A DNA stretch of 62,755 bases from Woeseiaceae bacterium (GCA_028280615.1 JANQLK010000008.1:1-62755), one strand, 5' to 3'; counted from the first letter of the stretch, positions 46,477 through 53,764 are shown. Notes: generated by a model not told the origin, from the sequence alone. Made by a program: numbers and translations.

Positions 46477-48603
46477 TCACGGACTCCACGCGAAGGTTGC
46501 CAGGACACGGCGCTGGTCGCCGGGTACGACACCATTGCCGCCGAATGCACCGCGCAGCAGGTAGTCCTCGTCGGTCAGATTGTCGACCTTTACGTCCACC
46601 TGAAACGCACCACGACGCACGAATACGCCGAGTTCGAGCACGTCGTAGCTCGGCACCTCGAGTTCGCTTCCGATTCCGATAAATGCGGACGAGTTGTAAG
46701 TCCAGCCCCCCGTGAACCCGGTCACCCAGTCCTGGCCGAGCTTCCGCGCATAGCGCGCCCAGATTCGTCCGGAGTGCTCGGAAACGTTGTCGAGCGGGGT
46801 CCCGGCCTCGATCACGTTGTCCTCGGTCACCTCCGCATCCGTGTACGCATAACTGGCGAGGACGGTGAAGCTCTCGATCGGCTGCCAGGTGTTGATGAGT
46901 TCCACGCCGCGGGATCGCTGCTCGCCTGTCGGAACTCGGAAGAACGGATCCGCGGGGTCCGGAGTGAGCACGTTCGACAGTTCAATGTCGAACAAGGACA
47001 GCGTCGACGTGAGTCCTCCGAACGAGGCCAGTTTGACGCCGACCTCCCACTGGCGGCCGGTCTGCGGACCGAAAGGCGCTCCGTCCGGTGAGCGTACGAA
47101 CCCGAAATTCGGGTTGGCCTCGAACGTCTCTGCATACGAAGCATAGGGCACCACGCCCGGCGCGACTTCCCAGGACACGCCAAAGCGCGGCGAGACTTCC
47201 GTATCCGTCGTCGATGCCGACGCCCCCGAGCGGAAGGACTGTGTCTGGTTGTCGAGACGGTCGACGCGCGCGCCCACGAGCATCGTGAGATCGTCGCCGA
47301 TTTCGATCAGTCCTTGCAGGTAGCCACCCAGCTGCTCGAACTGGTCGCGGGAACTGGCAAGCAGGAACAGACCTTCAATCGGCGCGCCATAGACTGGATT
47401 CAGCAGATCCAGCGGGGCGACGGAGCCGCGGAAGAAATCCGAGTCGTAGGTCCAGTCGGCGTAGTCGATACCTGCCGAGACAATCGGTTTAAAGCGGCCG
47501 AGATCCAACTCCCTGACGATCTGCGCGCCCACGATGATCTCCTCCTGGTCCTCGGTGAAACGGTTGAAACGCCTGTCGAGCGTGCGGCCGTCTTCCTGTA
47601 CGCCAGCGGGTGCAACGGACGGCTGGTCATACGCGGTGTCGGTGTAGCGGGCGAAGACGCGCGTCACGTCCGGACCATCCGAAGCCTTCTCGGCGACCAG
47701 CGTGTGGACCCAGGCGTCGGACTCCGTATCACCTTGTCCCGGCTCACCGGTAAACAGGGAGAACGGCAGCTCGAACGCGTCGGTGTTGATCAGTGTGCCC
47801 TCCAGGGGCAGGGAGATGTATCGCAATCCCTGCCGTTCCCGGTAGTCAGCCTGATACCGCAGCACGGTTCCCGAAGAGTGCTGCCATTCAATGCTCGGAT
47901 TGAACTGAACGCGCTCAACCGAAACGAAATCGACGAAGCTGTCCCTTTCCTCGTAGGCGCCTACGACTCGCGCCCGAAGACTGCCGTCGCTCGTGAGTGG
48001 GCCCGTGACGTCGATCGTTGCGTGGCGCTGATCGAAGTTGCCGAATCCCGCGGAAGCTTCCATGCGTCCGGTCGTCAGTGGCTTTTTGGTGACGACGTTG
48101 ATTACGCCACCGGGCGAACTCAGTCCGAATACGGCGCCGCCGGGGCCGCGCAGCACCTCGACCTGCTCGATACTGGCAAGGCCCTCGCTTTGGATATTGA
48201 GTGCGTTCGTGTTTCGGATACCGTCGACTACGGTCTGACTGACAGTGAATCCTCGCAGCTTGAACGAGCTGAATGGCTCGACGCTGTTTCGAGGGCTGCT
48301 CGTGCCGCCGGTCACACTCACGATATCCGACAGCGTGTCCGGACGGAGGTCGTCAATCAGCCGGCGACTGACAACCTGTATGCTCTGCGGGACCAGAGCG
48401 ATCTCCGTTTCAAATCCGAGTCCGACCGAGGCTTGTTCCGCCAGGTAACCCGCGTCCAGGCGCTCCCCCGTGACGACGATTTCGTCGATGGGATCAGCGT
48501 CTCCACCGGACCCTGATTGGGCATATGTAGAATTGGACAGTGTCAGCAGAGCGGCCGCAGAAAGCGCCAGCTGACCGACTGCGAATAGTTTTTGCAGTTG
48601 CAT
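46477..48603 (-). CDS. TonB-dependent siderophore-type outer-membrane receptor
   Basis: 708 residues. Signal peptide (1-28); TonB-box-like DPIDEIVVTGERL; plug domain to about 190 with LVPQSIQVVSRRLIDDLRPD and IEQVEVLRGPGGAVFGLSSPGGVINVVTK; then a beta barrel ending in a C-terminal aromatic-rich strand (VLATFAWSP). The plug resembles siderophore receptors rather than BtuB or haem receptors. The substrate could be a siderophore or another metallophore; see the operator upstream. Second gene of the operon. Confidence 0.93.
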   Translation of the reverse strand: MQLQKLFAVGQLALSAAALLTLSNSTYAQSGSGGDADPIDEIVVTGERLDAGYLAEQASVGLGFETEIALVPQSIQVVSRRLIDDLRPDTLSDIVSVTGGTSSPRNSVEPFSSFKLRGFTVSQTVVDGIRNTNALNIQSEGLASIEQVEVLRGPGGAVFGLSSPGGVINVVTKKPLTTGRMEASAGFGNFDQRHATIDVTGPLTSDGSLRARVVGAYEERDSFVDFVSVERVQFNPSIEWQHSSGTVLRYQADYRERQGLRYISLPLEGTLINTDAFELPFSLFTGEPGQGDTESDAWVHTLVAEKASDGPDVTRVFARYTDTAYDQPSVAPAGVQEDGRTLDRRFNRFTEDQEEIIVGAQIVRELDLGRFKPIVSAGIDYADWTYDSDFFRGSVAPLDLLNPVYGAPIEGLFLLASSRDQFEQLGGYLQGLIEIGDDLTMLVGARVDRLDNQTQSFRSGASASTTDTEVSPRFGVSWEVAPGVVPYASYAETFEANPNFGFVRSPDGAPFGPQTGRQWEVGVKLASFGGLTSTLSLFDIELSNVLTPDPADPFFRVPTGEQRSRGVELINTWQPIESFTVLASYAYTDAEVTEDNVIEAGTPLDNVSEHSGRIWARYARKLGQDWVTGFTGGWTYNSSAFIGIGSELEVPSYDVLELGVFVRRGAFQVDVKVDNLTDEDYLLRGAFGGNGVVPGDQRRVLATFAWSP

Positions 48604-48681
48604 TTGAGACTCCCAAGAACGTCAACACAAATCGATTCCCCATGCGGCAGCCGCAGGGGAGTGTTTGGCGGTTGTTGGGAG

Positions 48682-48975
48682 TCAGGGAGAGGCGCGTGCG
48701 CTATAGAGAGAGAAGCGCGGAGCGAATTCGGAGGCGTCGGGTTCTGACCGGAGCCTCGTCGATTGGGGCGAGGCGGGTGCGAGCGTCGCGGATGCTTCCG
48801 GTAGCACATCGTCGCGGTCGAGCTGCGCACAAACCGAACAGGCCGCGAAAAGCTCGTCAGCATCGTGTTCAAACGAATGTGCGGCGATGCCGAGCTGTGC
48901 CCACGCCAGGACGCCGAGCACCAGCCACTTCAGGCCGTTCGGGTTTGAGCGAGTGATTCGCCGGACGCTTAGCAT
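48682..48975 (-). CDS. Small exported His/Cys protein, zinc-chaperone-like
   Basis: 97 residues. One N-terminal hydrophobic segment (WLVLGVLAWAQLGIAAHS) is followed by a probable metal-binding patch, HSFEHDADE and CSVCAQLD, and a disordered tail. Small H-x(3)-H plus C-x2-C proteins of this kind are annotated in other gammaproteobacteria as zinc chaperones next to zinc or TonB uptake genes. First gene of the metal-uptake operon, 78 bases before the receptor, and the closest gene to the Zur/Fur-like site. Confidence 0.65.
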   Translation of the reverse strand: MLSVRRITRSNPNGLKWLVLGVLAWAQLGIAAHSFEHDADELFAACSVCAQLDRDDVLPEASATLAPASPQSTRLRSEPDASEFAPRFSLYSARASP

Positions 48976-49030
48976 TGCAGCCTACTGGCGTTACGATAGC
49001 CCGAGAACTAGTCTACGGTGCCTACGAGAG

Positions 49031-49052
49031 GTTGTAGATAATATATCATTTG
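49031..49052 (-). promoter_or_regulatory. Zur/Fur-like operator upstream of the metal-uptake operon
   Basis: On the minus strand AAATGATATATTATC matches 12 of 14 positions of the left part of the enterobacterial Zur consensus (AAATGTTATAATAT). It also has its own GATA...TATC dyad, and it resembles a Fur box lacking two central bases. It stands out as AT-rich in a GC-rich region, 56-77 bases before the first start codon. The 373-base gap 48976-49348 also holds a third copy of the palindromic repeat and the XRE-gene operator. Confidence 0.55.
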
Positions 49053-49143
49053 ATTTGAGCGGGGCAACGTGAGTCAAGGGTCCGGCGCCGACGCTCTCTC
49101 CGCCGGCACAAGAATGACAACCTTTCCCGGCAGCTGACGTTCG

Positions 49144-49190
49144 GCTCAGGTGTTGCCGCGGTAACGTCGTTGACCGACCGCTCTACTCGT
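49144..49190 (-). repeat. Third, degenerate copy of the palindromic repeat
   Basis: GTTGCCGCGGTAACGTC matches the 17-base core of the copies at 41.6 and 43.1 kb at 15 positions, and the following bases match at 12 of 19. On the minus strand it reads VNDVTAATPE, again like the V-T-A-E-T motif of the HNH gene. No gene is bracketed here. Confidence 0.55.
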
Positions 49191-49279
49191 GACGTCGGCA
49201 GTCGACTCCGAGCCTCCAGCATCGGCTGCAGATCCCCCGAGCAGACCTTCCCCGAAAGCCTTGGTCGGTGCGAAGTGTA

Positions 49280-49295
49280 GTCAAGGACCCTTGAC
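49280..49295. promoter_or_regulatory. Perfect palindrome, probable XRE operator
   Basis: GTCAAGGACCCTTGAC has 7-bp perfect arms and contains TTGAC of a TTGACA -35 hexamer (49291-49296). A related sequence, TTCAAGGAATCTTGTC (12 of 16 matches), lies at 49333-49348 immediately before the ATG and includes that gene's AAGGA ribosome site. Both would suit autoregulation by the XRE protein encoded downstream. No good -10 was seen at standard spacing. Confidence 0.55.
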
Positions 49296-49348
49296 AAATC
49301 GAGGCCGAAATGACAAGGTAGCTTTACTTTCTTTCAAGGAATCTTGTC

Positions 49349-49771
49349 ATGAGCTTTGACTTCTCTTCCAAACCTAATCGCCTCTTCCTCTTCCGGTTGG
49401 GGGCCGCCGCAATCGCACTTGGACTCTCGGTCTTCGCAGCGAGGCAGCTGATAGACCAACAGCTCGATGCAGGTCCCTTGGTCTGGGCAGTCGCCCTGGC
49501 TCCGGGCCTGGCCATGATCGGTATTTTCTATGCCTACGTCATGCTAATCGTCGAGCAGAAAGATGAGTTCATTCGAATGCTCATCTTCCGCCAGTTCATC
49601 GTAGCCACGGGTGTCGCCTTATCGTTCGCAACGGTTTGGGGCTTCCTCGAGGAGTTCGGGCTCGTAGATCATCTTTATTCCTACTACGTTGCGATGGCTT
49701 GGATAGTTGGTTTCGCTTTTGGTGGCGTCGTCAATAAGTGGAGGCAGGGTGCTTGGGGAGAGATGAGTTGA
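49349..49771 (+). CDS. Four-helix membrane protein of unknown function, partner of XRE regulator
   Basis: 140 residues with four hydrophobic segments (about 14-34, 44-70, 86-106, 111-131), including RLGAAAIALGLSVFAARQLI and WAVALAPGLAMIGIFYAYVML and a charged loop IVEQKDEFIRMLIFRQF. Such membrane proteins commonly precede a short XRE regulator, to which this gene is coupled by a TTGA stop/start overlap. Role unknown; possibly a sensor or the regulator's target. Confidence 0.7.
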   Translation: MSFDFSSKPNRLFLFRLGAAAIALGLSVFAARQLIDQQLDAGPLVWAVALAPGLAMIGIFYAYVMLIVEQKDEFIRMLIFRQFIVATGVALSFATVWGFLEEFGLVDHLYSYYVAMAWIVGFAFGGVVNKWRQGAWGEMS

Positions 49772-49959
49772 AAAACCGCCTCAAGGTCCTGCGCGCCGAA
49801 CGAAACTGGAGTCAACAGGACCTGGCCGAGCAACTCGAGGTCTCGCGACAGAGCGTAAACGCGATTGAGACCGGCCGGTACGACCCTTCATTGCCGCTTG
49901 CGTTTCGTATAGCCGATGTTTTTGCTTTGCCGATCGAGGAGATTTTTTTTCGGGACTAG
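49768..49959 (+). CDS. Short XRE-family transcriptional regulator
   Basis: 63 residues from TTG 49768, which overlaps the preceding stop; ribosome site GGGGAGAG upstream. Almost the whole protein is a lambda-repressor-like HTH (RLKVLRAERNWSQQDLAEQL, EVSRQSVNAIETGRYDPSL, then ALPIEEIFF), the YozG-like type. Probably binds the palindrome at 49280-49295 and controls its own operon. No sensor domain. Confidence 0.88.
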   Translation: MKNRLKVLRAERNWSQQDLAEQLEVSRQSVNAIETGRYDPSLPLAFRIADVFALPIEEIFFRD

Positions 49960-49974
49960 GGGAATCGTCTGAGA

Positions 49975-50103
49975 TGGCGGAGAGGGTGGGATTGATTCGC
50001 GCCTGCGGCGCTCACCCTTCGGGCGGCCTTCGGCCGTCTGTCGCGCGGCATTGCCGCGCTCGGTTCGAACCGGTGGGTGCTCATCCAGCACCCCCGTCCA
50101 CCG
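49975..50103 (-). repeat. Partial tRNA-Ser copy downstream of the tRNA, interrupted by four hairpins
   Basis: Bases 49975-49993 are an exact 19-bp copy of the 3' end of tRNA-Ser (AATCCCACCCTCTCCGCCA on the minus strand). Upstream of it in tRNA sense comes a 70-base insert (49994-50063) of consecutive palindromes: stems at 49999-50011, 50015-50023, 50024-50036 and 50043-50059. Then come a T-arm-like GGTTCGAACC (complement of 50062-50071) and a nested hairpin reaching 50103. The break falls inside the T loop, as in the copy at 50265-50421. E. coli tyrT likewise carries downstream repeats containing the last 19 bp of its tRNA. Confidence 0.8.
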
Positions 50104-50141
50104 GTCAATAAAAAGGCCCCAAACGGGGCCCTTTTATTGAC
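50104..50141 (-). terminator. Bidirectional-type terminator of tRNA-Ser
   Basis: A long inverted repeat (GTCAATAAAA with TTTTATTGAC outside, GGCCCC with GGGGCC inside) directly adjoins the CCA end of tRNA-Ser. In tRNA sense a GGCCCC/GGGGCC stem is followed by a T run. The A-tract and T-tract on both sides let it work in either direction, so the partial tRNA copy beyond it is probably transcribed only by readthrough. Confidence 0.88.
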
Positions 50142-50232
50142 TGGCGGAGAGGGTGGGATTCGAACCCACGAAGGGCTACAAACCCTTGCTGGTTTTCAAG
50201 ACCAGTGCATTCAACCGCTCTGCCACCTCTCC
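50142..50232 (-). tRNA. tRNA-Ser(UGA)
   Basis: 91 bases with encoded CCA. Acceptor GGAGAGG pairs with CCTCTCC; the anticodon loop CTTGAAA holds TGA between CTGGT/ACCAG stems; a long variable arm (class II) and the T arm GTGGGTTCGAATCCCAC follow. Reads UCA and related serine codons. Partial copies of this gene lie immediately on both sides. Confidence 0.96.
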
Positions 50233-50264
50233 TGATTTTTTCCGGCTGCTCCCGCGACTCGTCC

Positions 50265-50421
50265 GGGTGGGATTGACTCAGATCGGCTCAGGCCGATCTT
50301 CGCCCCTTCGGGGCGCGCTGCGCGCGTCCAAAACGCTCGCGCGTTTTGTCGAACCCACGAAGGGCTACAAACCCTTGCTGGTTTTCACAACCTAAGCATT
50401 CAACCGCTCTGCCACCTCTCC
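50265..50421 (-). pseudogene. Degenerate tRNA-Ser copy interrupted in the T loop by a hairpin array
   Basis: From 50421 down to 50349 this is a second tRNA-Ser: acceptor 5' strand, D arm, variable arm and T-stem entry match the intact gene. The anticodon 5' stem has changed (TAGGT), giving mispairs, though TGA remains in the loop. After GGTTCGA comes a 74-base insert (50275-50348) of four hairpins (50280-50299, 50301-50315, 50313-50325, 50329-50348), then AATCCCACC and an unrelated end, so the acceptor cannot pair. Not a working tRNA. Confidence 0.82.
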
Positions 50422-50599
50422 GATAGGGAAGCCCGCGGTACCGCAGTGCGGCGCATTGTGCGTCGCGGGGGCGAGGCTTTCAACCGGCGGTCGTATTGCA
50501 ATTCTCGCTTTCGGGGCCAACTCTCGAATACGAATGAGCGACAAAGCGCCGAACCCGCTCCCCGGATTGTGGTCTGAACGCTGCGAAGGGGGAGTCACA

Positions 50600-51331
50600 A
50601 TGTTTAAGTTCTTTCGAGAAATATTAGTTAAGTTTTTATTTTTATTAAATTTATTGTATTTTTCCCTCGCAAGTGCACAGAGTGTGTCGCCGGCTCGTGC
50701 TGCGCTCGATGAGGCGCGCGAACTGGCCGATGCAGGCGATCCGGACGGCGCCGTCGAGGTTCTCGAGCAGCTCCACGAGGGCGGATTCACGGCCGTTCAA
50801 GTGATTACCGGCGATGCAGTGCTCGCCCAGCTCGAGGGCAACCCGGGCTTCGATGCCCTGGTCGCCAAGATGAACGTTCAAGCCTATCCCTGTGAGCACG
50901 ATGAGCGATTCCGGGAATTCGATTTCTGGGTGGGCGAGTGGGACGTGCACGTCGCCAACGGCACCTTCGCGGGGCACAACGTGATCGAAAGCACGCAGCG
51001 CGGCTGTGTGCTTACGGAAGCGTGGTCGAGCGCGACGGGTGGCACGGGCAGCAGCATCAACTATCTTGATAAGATCAGCGGCGAATGGGTGCAGGTCTGG
51101 AACGATGCCAGCGGCAGCCAGATTCGAATTCGGGGCGGGCTGACCGAGGAAGGGATGCTCTTGACCGGAACGATTCACTACATCGCGAGCGATACGACGG
51201 CCGAATTCCGCGGTCTCTGGACGCCGCTCGACGATGGACGCGTTCGACAGTTCTTCGAGCAGTCGAACGACGGCGGACAAACCTGGTCGGCGTGGTTCGA
51301 AGGATTCTACACACGGACCGCGGCGCCCTGA
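50600..51331 (+). CDS. Exported hypothetical protein with DUF1579-like domain
   Basis: 243 residues from the ATG at 50600 (ribosome site AAGGGGGAG); the frame is open back to 50456 but that part is Arg/Ser-rich and unlike a protein N-terminus. The signal peptide (FREILVKFLFLLNLLYFSLASA) is coded by strikingly AT-rich DNA. Next comes a short helical region (ELADAGDPDGAVEVLEQL) and, from about 95, a beta-rich domain starting FREFDFWVGEWDV with WVQVWNDASG, FRGLWTPLDDGR and TWSAWFEGFY, resembling DUF1579-type lipocalin-like proteins. Function unknown. Confidence 0.72.
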   Translation: MFKFFREILVKFLFLLNLLYFSLASAQSVSPARAALDEARELADAGDPDGAVEVLEQLHEGGFTAVQVITGDAVLAQLEGNPGFDALVAKMNVQAYPCEHDERFREFDFWVGEWDVHVANGTFAGHNVIESTQRGCVLTEAWSSATGGTGSSINYLDKISGEWVQVWNDASGSQIRIRGGLTEEGMLLTGTIHYIASDTTAEFRGLWTPLDDGRVRQFFEQSNDGGQTWSAWFEGFYTRTAAP

Positions 51332-51349
51332 CGACATGGAGACAGCCTT

Positions 51350-51658
51350 TTGACCCAGTTTTCTGCCAACCGCGGTTTTCCCGCGGGCAATCCGATCGCC
51401 AATGCGCTCGTCATCATCGTGGGGTCGCTCGTGATCGGCGCTTCCATCGTGCTCGGGTTCGTCGCTTTTGTCGTCCTGAGCGTCATTCTGATGATCGTGG
51501 CGGCCGTCGTCGGCATCAGGCTATGGTGGTTCCGGCGCAAGTTCGCGAAAGCCGGGGCCGATAAAGGCGGCAAGCCCGGCGATCCGCCGGGGCCGAGCGG
51601 CGTCATCGAGGGCGAGTATCGCGTCGTTGTCGAGGAGCGGGAAGAGCGCCAGGACTAG
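51350..51658 (+). CDS. Small membrane protein of unknown function
   Basis: 102 residues, TTG start with GGAGA upstream. One long hydrophobic stretch, probably two adjacent helices (about 17-60, IANALVIIVGSLVIGASIVL and on), then a basic WWFRRKFAK and a Gly/Pro linker leading to an acidic tail VIEGEYRVVVEEREE. No family recognised. Nineteen bases after the exported DUF1579-like protein gene and possibly co-transcribed with it. Confidence 0.65.
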   Translation: MTQFSANRGFPAGNPIANALVIIVGSLVIGASIVLGFVAFVVLSVILMIVAAVVGIRLWWFRRKFAKAGADKGGKPGDPPGPSGVIEGEYRVVVEEREERQD

Positions 51659-51728
51659 CTGACCCCCGGGCTCTGCGGCGGGTGGTGCTGCATGGCCAAT
51701 CGGGTCAAAAATCCGTAAAGTCGCGGCC

Positions 51729-52325
51729 ATGAACAGCGTCAACGAGCAGGATGAGCGGCGCCGCAAACGGCGCCGCCGGCGCATCCAGGTCATCGTCATC
51801 TACACGGCGATCGCGGTCGGCCTCGCCTGGTTTTTCGAGTCGCAGGCCACGACGACGATCATTTTCATTCGTCACGCGGAGAAAACGACCACTGATGACC
51901 GCGACCCGGGCTTGAGCCCGGCCGGGCAGAAGCGGGTCGATGAGCTGACCCGTCAGATGCTGTACGCCGACGTCATCCAGGGCGTCGACGCGATCTATTC
52001 GACGCCGTTCAAGCGCACCCAGCAGACGGTGCAACCACTCGCTGATGCGCTGGACCTGCCGATCAACATGTACGACGCAAGTGATACCGAGGCGGTGCTC
52101 GAGAAGATTCTCAAACGGCACAAGGGAAAGGTGATTCTCGTCGTCGGCCACAGCAACACCTTGCCGGTCCTGATCGCAAACCTGGGCGCAAGCAAGCGTG
52201 TGCCGCCGATCGCCGAGGACGAGTACGACAACGTGTACGTCATCGCCATTCCGTGGTTCGGGAAAACCAAGACCATCCGGCTTCGATACGGCGAGCCTTA
52301 CGTTCCGCCTGCCGTCGAAGGATGA
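51729..52325 (+). CDS. Membrane-anchored histidine phosphatase-family protein (SixA/PhoE-like)
   Basis: 198 residues. A very basic N-terminus (RRRKRRRRR) precedes one transmembrane helix (VIVIYTAIAVGLAWFF), placing the catalytic domain outside the cytoplasm. Catalytic motif IFIRHAEKT supplies the phosphorylated His; YSTPFKRTQQT and VVGHSNTLPVLI give the second Arg and His. Phosphomonoesterase of unknown substrate. ATGA overlap with the YjbQ gene suggests joint translation. Confidence 0.85.
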   Translation: MNSVNEQDERRRKRRRRRIQVIVIYTAIAVGLAWFFESQATTTIIFIRHAEKTTTDDRDPGLSPAGQKRVDELTRQMLYADVIQGVDAIYSTPFKRTQQTVQPLADALDLPINMYDASDTEAVLEKILKRHKGKVILVVGHSNTLPVLIANLGASKRVPPIAEDEYDNVYVIAIPWFGKTKTIRLRYGEPYVPPAVEG

Positions 52326-52738
52326 TCGAACAGCGCGAGCTGGAGGTCGAAACCCGCGGCCGCGGGATTTACCCGTGTACGTCGGAAATCCAGGCGTTCG
52401 TGAGCTCGTCGGGCGTAAGCGTCGGCATGTTGAGCGTCTTCATCCGGCATACCAGCGCATCGCTGGTGCTGTCCGAGAACGCCGATCCTGACGTGCTCGT
52501 GGATCTCGAGGCGTTCATGTCCCGCCAGGTCCCGGATGGCGATCCGATTTATCGCCACACGGCCGAAGGGCCCGACGACATGCCGGCTCACGTGCGCAGC
52601 GTGCTGACGCAAAGCGACCTCAACATCCCCGTCCGCGACGGACGCTGTGCCCTGGGTACCTGGCAGGGTATCTTCCTGTGGGAGCATCGCCGTGCGCCGC
52701 ACCGGCGCCGTGTATTTCTGACACTGCAGGGCGAGTGA
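52322..52738 (+). CDS. YjbQ/UPF0047 family protein
   Basis: 138 residues from the ATG overlapping the phosphatase stop. Family signatures SVGMLSVFIRHTSASLVLSENADPDVL, HVRSVLTQSDLNIPV and LGTWQGIFLWEHR with conserved His and Glu. YjbQ proteins form trimers and some act as weak thiamine-phosphate synthases; the physiological role is uncertain. Confidence 0.92.
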   Translation: MIEQRELEVETRGRGIYPCTSEIQAFVSSSGVSVGMLSVFIRHTSASLVLSENADPDVLVDLEAFMSRQVPDGDPIYRHTAEGPDDMPAHVRSVLTQSDLNIPVRDGRCALGTWQGIFLWEHRRAPHRRRVFLTLQGE

Positions 52739-52754
52739 GAGAGGCGGCTCCGGG

Positions 52755-53264
52755 CTAATCGATTTGCTCGTCCTCATTCCCCGCATCGTTTTCGTCGCGG
52801 GCCTCGTTCGATTCCTGCATGAGTTGAATGGCTTGTTTGATGAACTCCGTATGCCGGCTGATGCGGACGTCGGCCAGCACGGCATCGTAGATCGTGCGGT
52901 CCTGGTCGATCAGGAAGGTCGCGCGGCGCACGCCGACGCCGAACGGGCCGTCGACGTCGTACATGCGAATCACCACCTTGTCCGGATCGCACAGCAGGCG
53001 GAACGGCAGCTTGTGCTTTTCGCTGAAACGCCGGTGACTGTCCGGTTCCTGGGGACTGATGCCGACGACGTCGAGGCCGACGTCCAGGATCTCAGCGTGC
53101 AGGTCACGAATCTTGCAGGCTTCCCGCGTACAACCGGGCGTGAAGTCCGCCGGGTAGAAGTACAGGATGAGCGGACGATCGACGAGCAGGTCCGTTAGCG
53201 TCACATCCCGGCCTTCTCCGTCCCTGAGCACAAAATCCGGCGCTTTGCTCCCCTGCGTCAACAT
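52755..53264 (-). CDS. bcp: Peroxiredoxin, BCP/PrxQ type
   Basis: 169 residues. Peroxidatic Cys45 in FTPGCTREACKIRD with resolving Cys50 five residues on, the atypical 2-Cys PrxQ pattern; FYPADFTPGC and the distal GVGVRRATFLID fit the family. Reduces hydroperoxides using thioredoxin; trxB lies 25 kb away. An extra acidic, Asp/Glu/Asn-rich tail of about 15 residues is unusual. Overlaps the GNAT gene by seven bases on the same strand. Confidence 0.92.
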   Translation of the reverse strand: MLTQGSKAPDFVLRDGEGRDVTLTDLLVDRPLILYFYPADFTPGCTREACKIRDLHAEILDVGLDVVGISPQEPDSHRRFSEKHKLPFRLLCDPDKVVIRMYDVDGPFGVGVRRATFLIDQDRTIYDAVLADVRISRHTEFIKQAIQLMQESNEARDENDAGNEDEQID

Positions 53265-53746
53265 GCGTCGTCTCCATTCGTATCGTTGGCTGGCATCCAG
53301 AATTCCTGCATGACCCTGTACGCGGTCATTTCATAGCCGAGACTATCGTAGGTTGACTGCGCTCGCGCGTTTTCGCTTTCGACGCAGAGCCTGAGTCCGA
53401 TGACCTCGGGCGTTGACCTTGCGAGCTGTTCGACGTGGTCGTGCAGCGCCCTGAACACGCCGCTGCGGCGATGCTCGGCGCGCACGTACACGCTCTGGAT
53501 CCACCAGATCATGCCGTTGCGCCAGTCGCTCCATTCGTAGGTCGTCATGATCTGGCCGACGATCCGGCCGTCGAGCTCGGCGACCCAGTAGCGGCCCTTC
53601 GTCGGGTCGGCAAGCAGGGCGGCTACGCCCGGGCCGATCAGACCGGGATCGAGTAGCTTGCCTTCGGTCTCCTCGGCGATCTGCCGGTTGTAGTCGGCGA
53701 TGACGTCGGCGTCGGCTGGGGTGGCGTCGCGGATGGTGAGGGGCAT
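53258..53746 (-). CDS. GNAT-family N-acetyltransferase
   Basis: 162 residues with the GNAT fold: IRDATPADADVIADYN at the N-terminus, central strand WIQSVYVRAEHRRSGVFRALHDHV (acetyl-CoA loop R-x-x-G-V), and NARAQSTYDSLGYEMTAYRVM at the C-terminus. The substrate is not predictable. Lies between tRNA-Arg (19 bases upstream) and bcp (overlapping), all on the minus strand. Confidence 0.9.
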   Translation of the reverse strand: MPLTIRDATPADADVIADYNRQIAEETEGKLLDPGLIGPGVAALLADPTKGRYWVAELDGRIVGQIMTTYEWSDWRNGMIWWIQSVYVRAEHRRSGVFRALHDHVEQLARSTPEVIGLRLCVESENARAQSTYDSLGYEMTAYRVMQEFWMPANDTNGDDAC

Positions 53747-53764
53747 GGAGGCTCGCGGGAGGGG

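Noticed and set aside
50265..50421. A second functional tRNA-Ser
   Set aside because: The acceptor 3' strand is separated by a 74-base insert and does not complete, and the anticodon stem is mispaired; treated as a degenerate copy.
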